From Gammaproteobacteria bacterium (GTDB lineage: Bacteria; Pseudomonadota; Gammaproteobacteria; GCF-002020875): a stretch of DNA of 19,245 nt. This document shows, piece after piece, positions 5,953-13,501 of this stretch. The translations under genes were made by a program, and so were the position numbers. The notes under the pieces are model-generated. The model saw nothing but the letters and a program-made list of their open reading frames with translations, was not told the origin of the DNA and made no database searches. Each line of letters starts with the position of its first letter. Position 1 is the first letter of the stretch. The DNA lies in NCBI GenBank assembly GCA_018671205.1, contig JABHIC010000283.1, positions 1-19,245 of the forward strand. The letters are read 5' to 3'.

Positions 5953-7452
5953 GTGAGCCTGCTGTTCCTGGTTTTTTACCAGAGCAGAGCAGAAGCCGAT
6001 CTGGTCTCTGACCTGGATGCCATCATAGACTCCCCCAAAACGCCAGCTGCGCTTTGGGGGATTCGCATTGAAGAGAGCAAAAGTGGCAAGGTGCTCTATT
6101 CGCGTAATGGGGATCTCCCCTTTGTGCCGGCCTCCGTCACTAAGATGGTCACCACTGCGGTTGCACTTGACCGCTTGGGCCCTGACTATACGTTTACCAC
6201 CCATATTCAATTTCCCTTTCATCAGTTTCCTGGCAATGGGGTGGTGCATGGTGATTTACAAATTATTGGTGGGGGAGACCCCACCCTGGGGATTGCAGAG
6301 GGGGCAGGGGGACGTAAAATCCTCAATCAGTGGGCCAGACAGATCGCTAAAGAGGGGGTGGAACGGATCAAGGGAGATATTGTTGGAGTGGACTCTATTT
6401 TTGTGGATGAGCCACTCGGTGAGGGGTGGGCATGGGATGATGAGAACTACGCCTTCTCTGCACAAGCGTCAGGGTTGACCATTCATGGGGGAACTGTCGG
6501 TTACAAAATCGACAAAAACAGCAAGCAGCGGCTTAAAAAGGGACAGATTCACCTCTACCCGAAGAGTGACTACCTTACTGCAAAGGTCACTGTAACGGAG
6601 GAGAGCCGTCAGGTTAAGATTGGGCGCAAGCGGGGCAGCAACCACTTTGTGGTAGAGGTGCCGAAGCAGATGAGACGGAACCCGGCAATGTCCGGTAAGA
6701 TGACGGTCAACAACCCTACGGCCTATACCGCAACCCTGTTCAGAGAGGCACTGGAGCGGGCCGGGATAGCAGTCGAGGGCAAAGCGCTGGATCGGGATCA
6801 GATACAAAATTACCAAAAAGGCAGGCGTCAGGCAGGAGGGATGGTCTGGACCCACCACTCGAAGCCGTTGAGTGAAATTCTGCCGCTGGCCAATAAACGC
6901 AGCATCAATCTGGTGGCCGAACACCTGTTGCGGGCTATGGGCGTGCGGCGCAATAAGGCGGGAGAGGTGAGCAAGAGAGGATCGGTAGGGCGGGGGCTGC
7001 AGACGATTGCCCAGTTTATGAAGAGGCATAAGGTGAAATCTTATCGCTATAAGATGGTGGATGGGTCCGGGCTCTCCCGCTACAACCTGTTTCGTCCAGA
7101 GGATCTAAACCGATTGCTACGGGTAATGAGCCAACACCCAGAGGCTGAGGTTTACCGCCAATCGCTCGCTCAGTCCGGTAAGGATGGTACGCTTACCTGG
7201 CGCTTTCGTGAGACCCCACTGGAGGGCAGGGTCTGGGGCAAGACCGGAACACTCTCCTCAATTCAGGCCATTGCCGGTTACCTGAAGAGCCCAAAAGGGC
7301 AAGAACTCACTTTTACTATAATGGTAAATAACTACGCATCCGGTAGCCGTAAGATTCGCAACCGGGTCGATAGACTGCTGTTAAAAACAGCCGAGTGGGT
7401 CGATAAGAGCCCACCCAAACGTAGTGGGGACAAGAGCAGGAAGGGTAAATAG
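5953..7452 (+). CDS. dacB: D-alanyl-D-alanine carboxypeptidase/endopeptidase (PBP4, peptidase S13)
   Basis: A periplasmic penicillin-binding protein that trims pentapeptides and cleaves peptide cross-links in murein. With the GTG at 5953 it has 499 residues; E. coli PBP4 has 477. All three active-site motifs are present: SVTK (Ser61 nucleophile, Lys64), SIN (317-319) and KTG (430-432). The extra domain between the first two motifs is as expected for the S13 family. The start is uncertain. GTG 5953 has AGGG at 6 bases but gives a short signal peptide (hydrophobic LLFLVFY, then RAEA) lacking basic residues. The open frame continues upstream through the hairpin into htpG, with a better hydrophobic stretch (AAWIGFCVSLLFLVFY after RGR). 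There the only usual start codons are TTG 5842, ATG 5794 and ATG 5713, inside htpG. The product is certain, the N-terminus is not. Confidence 0.92.
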   Translation: MSLLFLVFYQSRAEADLVSDLDAIIDSPKTPAALWGIRIEESKSGKVLYSRNGDLPFVPASVTKMVTTAVALDRLGPDYTFTTHIQFPFHQFPGNGVVHGDLQIIGGGDPTLGIAEGAGGRKILNQWARQIAKEGVERIKGDIVGVDSIFVDEPLGEGWAWDDENYAFSAQASGLTIHGGTVGYKIDKNSKQRLKKGQIHLYPKSDYLTAKVTVTEESRQVKIGRKRGSNHFVVEVPKQMRRNPAMSGKMTVNNPTAYTATLFREALERAGIAVEGKALDRDQIQNYQKGRRQAGGMVWTHHSKPLSEILPLANKRSINLVAEHLLRAMGVRRNKAGEVSKRGSVGRGLQTIAQFMKRHKVKSYRYKMVDGSGLSRYNLFRPEDLNRLLRVMSQHPEAEVYRQSLAQSGKDGTLTWRFRETPLEGRVWGKTGTLSSIQAIAGYLKSPKGQELTFTIMVNNYASGSRKIRNRVDRLLLKTAEWVDKSPPKRSGDKSRKGK

Positions 7453-7504
7453 ATGTCGGCAGAAGTAGCTGGGAAAATAGAGATATTAAAGAGAAGAGGT
7501 TACG

Positions 7505-7750
7505 ATGGAACTTGAAGAGATCAAAAAGAGGATTGAGGCAGGCATCCCTGGCGCGACTGCACACCTTAGCGGGGATGGTTGTAGTTGTGAAGCAACGGTT
7601 ATTAGTGATACATTCTCGGATCAGGGGTTGCTTGCCCAGCAGCGTGCGGTGATGGCTACCGTTAATGATCTGCTGGTCAGTGGTGAACTTCATGCCTTGG
7701 CGATCAAGACCTACACTGAGCAGGCGTGGGTAGATGTTCAGGAGGGGTGA
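7505..7750 (+). CDS. ibaG: BolA/IbaG family protein
   Basis: An 81-residue single-domain BolA-like protein. Members bind monothiol glutaredoxins and take part in [2Fe-2S] cluster handling. E. coli IbaG (YrbA) is the closest well-known relative by layout: HLSGDG, then the V-I-S-D-x-F strand, a helix beginning QQRAVMATV, and HALAIKTYT near the end. His63 is the invariant cluster-ligand histidine. The loop carries Cys26 and Cys28 (GDGCSCE), resembling the CSC found in human BOLA2, where E. coli IbaG has Ser-His. The ATG has AGAGG at 5 bases. The gene lies 52 bases after dacB and 29 bases before the next gene, so readthrough is likely. The family call is firm; the symbol is by similarity only. 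Confidence 0.85.
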   Translation: MELEEIKKRIEAGIPGATAHLSGDGCSCEATVISDTFSDQGLLAQQRAVMATVNDLLVSGELHALAIKTYTEQAWVDVQEG

Positions 7751-7779
7751 GCAGTTGATATAAAGGGGGGGACTCAAAA

Positions 7780-8805
7780 ATGAACCGAATGAACCGGCTA
7801 TTTTTTATCGGCTTGCCACTGATTCTGCTTATGGCTGGGGTTGTTGAGGCAGAACCAGGGCCAGAGCCACAGGGAGAGTCTGAGAGCATAGAGAAGCGTT
7901 GTCTGCTGGTCTACTCCTACCATATCGGCTACGCCTGGAATGACGGGATTGACAGGGGGGCCACCCGGACGCTAGGGGATGCCTGTACGATTCGTCGTTA
8001 CTATATGGACTCAAAGCGAAATCCAGACCCTGAGTTTATTCGTGCCCAGGTCGCCGAGGTGCTACAGATTATTCACCACTGGAAACCGGATGTGATCATT
8101 GCTGCGGATGATAACGCCTCAAAATATCTGGTGGTTCCCCATCTTAAAGAAGACCCTACTCCGGTGGTATTCTGTGGTGTCAACTGGAGTATCGAGGAGT
8201 ATGGTTACCCCTTCTCCTCGATGACCGGGATGATTGAGGTGACTCCGCTTGATCCACTCTTTATCCAGTCAAAAAAGCTGTTGCTGAAAAAGGCCAAAGA
8301 GGAGGGACGGTCACATCTTCATGTGGTTATGATTGATGCGGATCGGATTACGGCTTATAAACAGCTTGAGCCGATCATCTCCCGTTTTAGTGGGGACAGA
8401 ACCACCTTTGCGACACACTATATAGAGACTTTTGAGCAGTGGAAGTCCGCCTTCCTTCAGGCCCAACAGGCAGACTTGGTGGTGTTGTCCAATAATGCCG
8501 GTATTCAGGGCTGGAACCAGGAGGAGGCAATCTCTTTTGTCAGAGAGCAGGGGCGGACCTTTTCTGTATCAATCAATGACTGGATGAGAGAGCTGGTCGT
8601 TCTGGTGATGGCTAAAGATCCAGAGGAGCAGGGGGAGTGGTCGGCAGAGGCCGCAAAACAGATTCTACAGGGGGTGGCTGCTGAAACCATCGCCGTAGTT
8701 AAAAACCGGAGATGGAATACCTTTATCAACCAGCCGCTATTAGAGCAGTCTGGAGTGGTGCTACCAGAGGCTATCCGCAAGCGGGCAATCTGGATGGAGG
8801 AGTGA
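7780..8805 (+). CDS. Periplasmic substrate-binding protein, ABC_sub_bind-like
   Basis: A 341-residue exported protein. The N-terminus MNRMNRLFFIGLPLILLMAG followed by VVEAE is a signal peptide with probable cleavage after VEA (about residue 24). The mature part has the two-lobe periplasmic-binding-protein look. There is a first strand LLVYSYHIGYAWNDGI, then WKPDVIIAADDNASKYLVVPHL, then TPVVFCGVN (a lobe-1 pattern common in ABC_sub_bind/PF04392-type proteins), a crossover near TGMIEVTPLDP, then HLHVVMIDADRITAYKQ and ADLVVLSNNAGIQGW in lobe 2. The ligand cannot be told. No permease or ATPase is nearby. It is followed by a second binding protein with a stop/start overlap, and then by a kinase, suggesting a sensing role. 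The leader has a G-rich ribosome binding site (AAAGGGGGGG, 7762-7771). Confidence 0.75.
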   Translation: MNRMNRLFFIGLPLILLMAGVVEAEPGPEPQGESESIEKRCLLVYSYHIGYAWNDGIDRGATRTLGDACTIRRYYMDSKRNPDPEFIRAQVAEVLQIIHHWKPDVIIAADDNASKYLVVPHLKEDPTPVVFCGVNWSIEEYGYPFSSMTGMIEVTPLDPLFIQSKKLLLKKAKEEGRSHLHVVMIDADRITAYKQLEPIISRFSGDRTTFATHYIETFEQWKSAFLQAQQADLVVLSNNAGIQGWNQEEAISFVREQGRTFSVSINDWMRELVVLVMAKDPEEQGEWSAEAAKQILQGVAAETIAVVKNRRWNTFINQPLLEQSGVVLPEAIRKRAIWMEE

Positions 8806-9824
8806 TGTTGGGTAAATTATCTGCGGGGTTACTGCTACTCCTGCTTCTGCCACCCTACACGCTGGCAGAGGAGGTGGGAGAGAAGGGTGAGCCGTTGGAA
8901 TCTCTGGTTCTGCAACTGCGCTGGATTACTCAGGCCCAGTTTGCCGGTTTCTACGTAGCCCTGGACAAAGGATTCTACCGACAGCATGGACTTGATGTGA
9001 CCATTCTTCCGGGAGGCCCAAATCGCAGTCCTGCTGAAAATTTACAGTTGGGAGCAACCGATGTAAGTATTGACGGGTTGCTGGATATCCTGCTTCTTCG
9101 GCAGAAAGAAGGTGTTCGGCTGATCAATATTGCCCAACTCTTTCTCCATTCGGGCTATAGCCTCTCCTGTCGCAGGGATCACGGGATTGAGCAGTTGAGT
9201 GACCTGGATGGAAAGCGAATCGGCTCCTGGTTCGCGGGGGATGAGTTGATGATCATGGCACTGCTCAGTAGTTATGGGATAACGGCAGAGATTTACCCAC
9301 AAAATTTTAATGTCAACGATCTGCTGGAGGGGAGGGCAGACTGTATTTCAACGATGCGCTATAACGAGTATTGGCAGCTGCTGGATCGGGGGATGAGAGA
9401 GGAGGAGATCATCTCCTTTAACTTTGATACGTTGGGGGTGTCGACCCTGGAGGATGGCCTCTATGTATTGGAGAGTCACCTGCGTCTCCCGCGGCTTCGG
9501 CAGCGACTGGTACGTTTCATTGCGGCCACGCTTGAGGGGTGGTACTACACCCAGCAACACCCGGAAGAGGCGCTGGAGATTATTTTGGATAATGATCCGA
9601 CCGGGATGTTGGATGAGAAGCATCAACGCAGGATGTTGGGTATTGTGATGGAGTTGGTTTATCCCGAAGGAGAGCATCTGAGTAGTGAACAGTATCAACA
9701 GCTGGTGGGGCTTCGCTACCAACAGACAGTGGATCTCCTGCTTGAGAGAGGTGTGTTGAGACGAGCACCTCCCCTCGCCTATACCACCAGCCTTTGGGAA
9801 GAGGCTGTCGAGCAGATGCATTAA
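8805..9824 (+). CDS. NMT1/THI5-like periplasmic substrate-binding protein
   Basis: A 339-residue exported protein. The signal peptide is MLGKLSAGLLLLLLLPPYTLAEEVG, cleaved near LAEE. The mature part begins with the family hallmark LQLRWITQAQFAGFYVALDKGFY, with the following helix-strand GLDVTILPGG. GATDVSIDG, DLDGKRIGSWFAGDE and LEGRADCISTMRYNEY are also typical of NMT1/THI5 (ThiY-like) proteins. Characterised relatives bind pyrimidine thiamine precursors, and others bind sulfonates or nitrate analogues, so the ligand is open. The start is the ATG at 8805, whose A is the last base of the previous stop (TGATG overlap), with GGAGGAG just upstream (8796-8802). Translation is therefore coupled to the first binding protein. 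A longer open frame from 8712 would lose the signal peptide. The kinase gene starts 2 bases after the stop. Confidence 0.85.
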   Translation: MLGKLSAGLLLLLLLPPYTLAEEVGEKGEPLESLVLQLRWITQAQFAGFYVALDKGFYRQHGLDVTILPGGPNRSPAENLQLGATDVSIDGLLDILLLRQKEGVRLINIAQLFLHSGYSLSCRRDHGIEQLSDLDGKRIGSWFAGDELMIMALLSSYGITAEIYPQNFNVNDLLEGRADCISTMRYNEYWQLLDRGMREEEIISFNFDTLGVSTLEDGLYVLESHLRLPRLRQRLVRFIAATLEGWYYTQQHPEEALEIILDNDPTGMLDEKHQRRMLGIVMELVYPEGEHLSSEQYQQLVGLRYQQTVDLLLERGVLRRAPPLAYTTSLWEEAVEQMH

Positions 9825-9826
9825 CC

Positions 9827-12175
9827 ATGTTGATGGTTCGTCACTGGCTGACGCTTATTTTTGGAGGGCTCTCTCTTGTTGCTGTGGGTATCGCCCTCGT
9901 GGGGGTGATCACCATGGATCGAATCGCCACCTCCCACCAACAGACCCTGGTCAATAGCTTTCCATTGATCCTCAGAGCGGATCAGTTCACTGATGCGACA
10001 GAGCAGCTGGTACGCAAGGTGATTGATCTGCAGTACACCTCAACGGAAGAGGAGCGCTGGGAGCGACTGTTTGAGATCAATCAACAAGAACAGCGGGTGA
10101 ATCATCTCTTTGATCAGCTCTTCAGTGGCACTGGAATATCTGCCGAATTCACCCCCCTGCAGCAGACGCTTGATCAGCTACTGGTACAGCTAAAATTGAT
10201 GATCTATCAGGTGGATGGTCAGCTCCAGCAGCACCTGGAGATGGAGCATAAACAGCATCACTATACAGAGTTGATTCAGCAGCGGCATAAGATGTTATTG
10301 ATGGTGATTACACCACTGATCAACCTGATCTGGGGGGAGATGGGTGACCACTCCATCGTAACCGCTGAGGATCATCGTGGGCACTCCATTCAGAAGAGTC
10401 AACTTCAGCGTCTCTATGCCGCTGCTTCAGCCGCCACGCAGTTAGGGCAGAGTCTGCATGCTGCTCAGTTAACCCAGAAAGTAGAGGCATTGTCGCAGAT
10501 AGAAAAGGCCAGTCGCCGGATGTTTCGACGAATTAACCATAATTTGGATGAGGTGGTTGAGAATCGGCAGACACTGGAAAAATCCATCGAAGAGATGGGA
10601 TCACTTTTATCGCTCTTTTCACTCCAGCGACAGTGGATCGAGCAGCTTGAGAAGGGGCAGAAGATAGAGCAGAGGCTAGAGCAGCTAGGGCAGAAAATCC
10701 ATGATGGGGTATCTACCCTGGTGGGCCTCTCTCAGCAACAGATGGTCTCCAGTATCGCTGAAACCACCCGTATTCTCCATTTTTCACAGGCAGGAGCACT
10801 CCTCTCTAGCGTAGTGATCCTGTTACTGGTCTGGATGGGGTGGGTCTATGTGCGGCGTATCGGGAGAGAGATGAAAATGCTCATCGAGGTGACACGAAAA
10901 CTCTCCGCCGGATCACTTTCCCTCTCCATTCCTCTTCGTGACCACCCCGATGAGCTGGGAGATATGGCAAATGCACTGGAGCTTTTTAGAAACCAGGCGG
11001 TGGAGAACAGGACACTCTCTGAGGCACTGGAGCATCATCAGCAGGCGCTGGAGGGGCGGGTTGTAGAGCGTACCCGGGCGCTGACTGATGAGATGAGGCG
11101 TCATCAGGAGACGGCAGAGCAGCTGGCGGAGAGTGGTCGTTACAAGTCTGAGTTCATTGCCAATATGAGCCATGAAATTCGCACCCCAATGAACTCCATT
11201 CTGGGACTGAGTGGACTACTGTTAGAGACGGAGCTCAAGCCGAAACAGCGGAGTTATCTAGAGAGTCAGCAGAGTTCTGCCAAGACACTGCTGCAACTGT
11301 TGAATGATATTCTCGATAGTTCCAAAATTGAGGCGGGTAAGATGAATATTGAGGAGCACTCTCTGGATCTGGAAAAACTATTGGAGAATCTGCATGTCGC
11401 CCTCTATAGTGGATTGACCGTAAAAAAAGGGATTGTTTTTGAGGTGACTATTGCTCCGGGTACAGAGACGCTATTGCGAGGCGATACCCATCGAATAACC
11501 CAGGTGTTAATGAACTTGTGCAGTAATGCCTTTAAGTTTACACAGCAGGGGAGTGTGGTGCTGCACGCTGCTGAGTTGGATCGGGCGGATAATATCTGCA
11601 CGATTCAGTTCTCTGTGACAGATACAGGAATTGGGATGAGTGAGGCAGAACAGCGGCAGATTTTTGATGCCTTTATACAGGCAGACAGCTCTACAACCCG
11701 AAGATTTGGGGGGACCGGGTTGGGGCTGGCGATCAGTCAGCGGTTGGTCTGTCTGATGGGAGGGGCGGGCATCAGTGTGGAGAGCGAAGAGGGGGAGGGG
11801 AGCTGTTTTAGCTTCTCTCTTCCGTTACGGGTAGAGGGCGGAGTAGTGAGGGAAGAGAGATCGGATAATCCGGGGATGAGGTTGCTGAGTGTAGAAGAGG
11901 AGCTGCTGACGCAGTTGAGTAGTGATAACATAGACGCGGGTCTGATTGCTCGACTGAAACAAGAACACATGGAAGAGCTGAACGAGGTGAAGCGGACAAA
12001 CGATATGGATACCATTATGGTGCTGGCCGAGTCGGTGAGGCGCACTGCGGAATCCACCGGGTGTGAGCCGTTGAGAGTTTGGGCACTGGAGTTGGCCCAA
12101 CAGGCTTCCGTATTTAATATCAAAATGATAGAACTGTTATTAGGGCGATTTTTGGATTTATTGAATAATGAGTGA
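9827..12175 (+). CDS. Membrane sensor histidine kinase with helical periplasmic sensor and HAMP domain
   Basis: A 782-residue inner-membrane kinase. Transmembrane helix 1 is at about residues 7-30 (LTLIFGGLSLVAVGIALVG). A periplasmic region of about 290 residues follows, rich in Gln, Leu and Glu with heptad-like patterns, so probably a helical bundle. Transmembrane helix 2 is at about 323-342 and a HAMP domain at about 343-393, then a coiled coil. HisKA follows with phosphoacceptor His449 (MSHEIRTPMN), and HATPase_c with the N box (NLCSNAFKF, from 563), DTGIGM (599-604) and GGTGLGLAIS (about 628-637). Residues 683-782 form a helical C-terminal extension. There is no receiver domain, so phosphate should pass to the next gene's receiver. 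ATG 9827 lies 2 bases after the preceding stop, with a weak ribosome binding site; ATG 9833 is an alternative. It overlaps the next gene by 8 bases. Confidence 0.93.
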   Translation: MLMVRHWLTLIFGGLSLVAVGIALVGVITMDRIATSHQQTLVNSFPLILRADQFTDATEQLVRKVIDLQYTSTEEERWERLFEINQQEQRVNHLFDQLFSGTGISAEFTPLQQTLDQLLVQLKLMIYQVDGQLQQHLEMEHKQHHYTELIQQRHKMLLMVITPLINLIWGEMGDHSIVTAEDHRGHSIQKSQLQRLYAAASAATQLGQSLHAAQLTQKVEALSQIEKASRRMFRRINHNLDEVVENRQTLEKSIEEMGSLLSLFSLQRQWIEQLEKGQKIEQRLEQLGQKIHDGVSTLVGLSQQQMVSSIAETTRILHFSQAGALLSSVVILLLVWMGWVYVRRIGREMKMLIEVTRKLSAGSLSLSIPLRDHPDELGDMANALELFRNQAVENRTLSEALEHHQQALEGRVVERTRALTDEMRRHQETAEQLAESGRYKSEFIANMSHEIRTPMNSILGLSGLLLETELKPKQRSYLESQQSSAKTLLQLLNDILDSSKIEAGKMNIEEHSLDLEKLLENLHVALYSGLTVKKGIVFEVTIAPGTETLLRGDTHRITQVLMNLCSNAFKFTQQGSVVLHAAELDRADNICTIQFSVTDTGIGMSEAEQRQIFDAFIQADSSTTRRFGGTGLGLAISQRLVCLMGGAGISVESEEGEGSCFSFSLPLRVEGGVVREERSDNPGMRLLSVEEELLTQLSSDNIDAGLIARLKQEHMEELNEVKRTNDMDTIMVLAESVRRTAESTGCEPLRVWALELAQQASVFNIKMIELLLGRFLDLLNNE

Positions 12176-13481
12176 GAAAGACGCACGACCACGTATCCTG
12201 GTTGTTGATGACCAGACCGCCAACCTGCAAGTGGTAGGCGGGGTGTTGAATAACGCTGGAAAATACCGCATCAGTTTTGCACAGAGTGGAGGTGATGCGC
12301 TGAAGCTGATGGAGTCGATAGAGCCGGATCTACTGCTTCTGGATGTGATGATGCCGGGGATGGGGGGATATGAGATGTGTCGGCAGCTTAAGCAGAACCC
12401 TAAACGGAGTAATATTCCGGTAATTTTTCTAACGGCGAAGAGTGATGTGCGTGATGTGTTGGAGGGGTTTGAGGCCGGAGGTGCTGACTATATCACCAAG
12501 CCGTTTGAGCCTACGGTGCTATTGGCACGTGTGGAGACACACCTGCAACTCTATCTTTACCATCAGCAGGAGGAGCTGTTACGGGGTCAGGAGCGTATCA
12601 GTGCCTACCACAATGGGCTGATTGAGATGGGGGCGGCCGTCCTGCATAATATTGGCAATGGGATGGTCAGTGTGGACAGCCGTATCGCACCCATTCAAAA
12701 TGTGGCGGATGCTCTGATGGAGCTGGCAGATATGTTAGAGAAGGCAAAAGCGAACTTTGATAAAGATGGTGATCAGCAGCGACTGTTGAAAATTATGGGG
12801 TTGAGTGCTGCGCTGTTGAGAGAGGAGCATGGAAAGAAGCTGGGGGAAGAGAGTTATCTATTAGGTCATGCCGATGAGCATATTCGCCAGATTATTAATG
12901 CACAGCGTGAGTTGACCAGTAACCAGGGGCTGATATCCTCCCATTTTTATCTCTCATCCCTGATCTCTGATATCGGTATGTTGGTGAATAGCCAACTGGA
13001 AGAGCGAAAGATTGGGTTCAAAACCATTGAGGAGAAGGGGATGCCACAGGTTTTCCTGCCCCGCAGTCCATTGGGGCAGATGATGGTGAATCTCATAAAG
13101 AATAGTTATGAGGCAATTAGCGAAAAGGGGGGCGAGGGGGGCGCAGAGAGTGGGACGATTACGATTGAGGTAGAGCAGTTGGAACAGGAGCTTCCGGAAA
13201 ATGGGGGTGAGCCGGAGCGTACTCCGTTCTGGCGGCTTCGAGTCACTGATAATGGGAGTGGAATCACCTCAGATCATCTGGATAAGGTGGTACGGTCCGG
13301 CTACTCGACCAAGGTTCGTGGGAGTGGACTGGGGCTCCATAGTGCGGCCAATTTTGCCTACGCTCTGGGGGGGCAGTTATCGGTGATGAGTGAAGGCTCC
13401 GGTAAGGGTGCGGTGGTTGAGGTTACTCTGCCGGTCGAGTGTAAGCAGAACTGCTATCAGTTAGATTCAGGTTCAGCCTAG
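12168..13481 (+). CDS. Response regulator fused to an atypical (LHNxGN) histidine kinase
   Basis: A 437-residue soluble protein with no membrane segment. Residues 8-125 are a receiver domain with acidic pair Asp14/Asp15, phosphoacceptor Asp59 (LLLLDVMMPGMGG), Thr89 and Lys111 (ITKPFEP). After a short coiled linker comes GAAVLHNIGNGMVSV with His160, the H-box variant (LHNxGN) seen in a subset of kinases in place of SHExRTP. The HATPase_c domain has the N box NLIKNSYEAI (Asn312), VTDNGSGI (Asp361) and RGSGLGLHSA (about 383-392), so it looks catalytically complete. There is no DNA-binding, GGDEF or other output domain. The gene begins inside the end of the preceding kinase gene (ATGAGTGA overlap), implying a cognate partner. 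Its 3' end overlaps the convergent ribonuclease gene by 9 bases. Its own phosphoryl target is not in this window. Confidence 0.9.
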   Translation: MSEKDARPRILVVDDQTANLQVVGGVLNNAGKYRISFAQSGGDALKLMESIEPDLLLLDVMMPGMGGYEMCRQLKQNPKRSNIPVIFLTAKSDVRDVLEGFEAGGADYITKPFEPTVLLARVETHLQLYLYHQQEELLRGQERISAYHNGLIEMGAAVLHNIGNGMVSVDSRIAPIQNVADALMELADMLEKAKANFDKDGDQQRLLKIMGLSAALLREEHGKKLGEESYLLGHADEHIRQIINAQRELTSNQGLISSHFYLSSLISDIGMLVNSQLEERKIGFKTIEEKGMPQVFLPRSPLGQMMVNLIKNSYEAISEKGGEGGAESGTITIEVEQLEQELPENGGEPERTPFWRLRVTDNGSGITSDHLDKVVRSGYSTKVRGSGLGLHSAANFAYALGGQLSVMSEGSGKGAVVEVTLPVECKQNCYQLDSGSA

Positions 13482-13501
13482 ACTCCTCGACTCAACCTGA
13501 A
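13466..13501. terminator. Hairpin at the convergent gene junction
   Basis: TTCAGGTT (13466-13473) and AACCTGAA (13494-13501) form a perfect 8-base stem around a 20-base loop containing the tail-to-tail overlap of the kinase and ribonuclease genes. No T-run follows on either strand, so it may pause or protect transcripts rather than act as a classic intrinsic terminator. Confidence 0.35.

Noticed and set aside
6469..7029. 186-codon minus-strand open frame inside dacB
   Set aside because: It is antisense to the catalytic part of PBP4, which has clear motifs, and its translation shows no family features.
7453..7515. 20-codon ORF directly after the dacB stop
   Set aside because: It runs into the BolA start region, has no ribosome binding site and resembles nothing known.
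7316..7777. 153-codon minus-strand open frame covering the end of dacB and all of the BolA gene
   Set aside because: Antisense to two recognised genes, with low-complexity, shadow-like composition.
8712..8804. Longer N-terminus for the THI5-like binding protein (start at 8712)
   Set aside because: It would overlap the previous gene by 94 bases and hide a clear signal peptide that begins at ATG 8805, which is supported by a GGAGGAG sequence.
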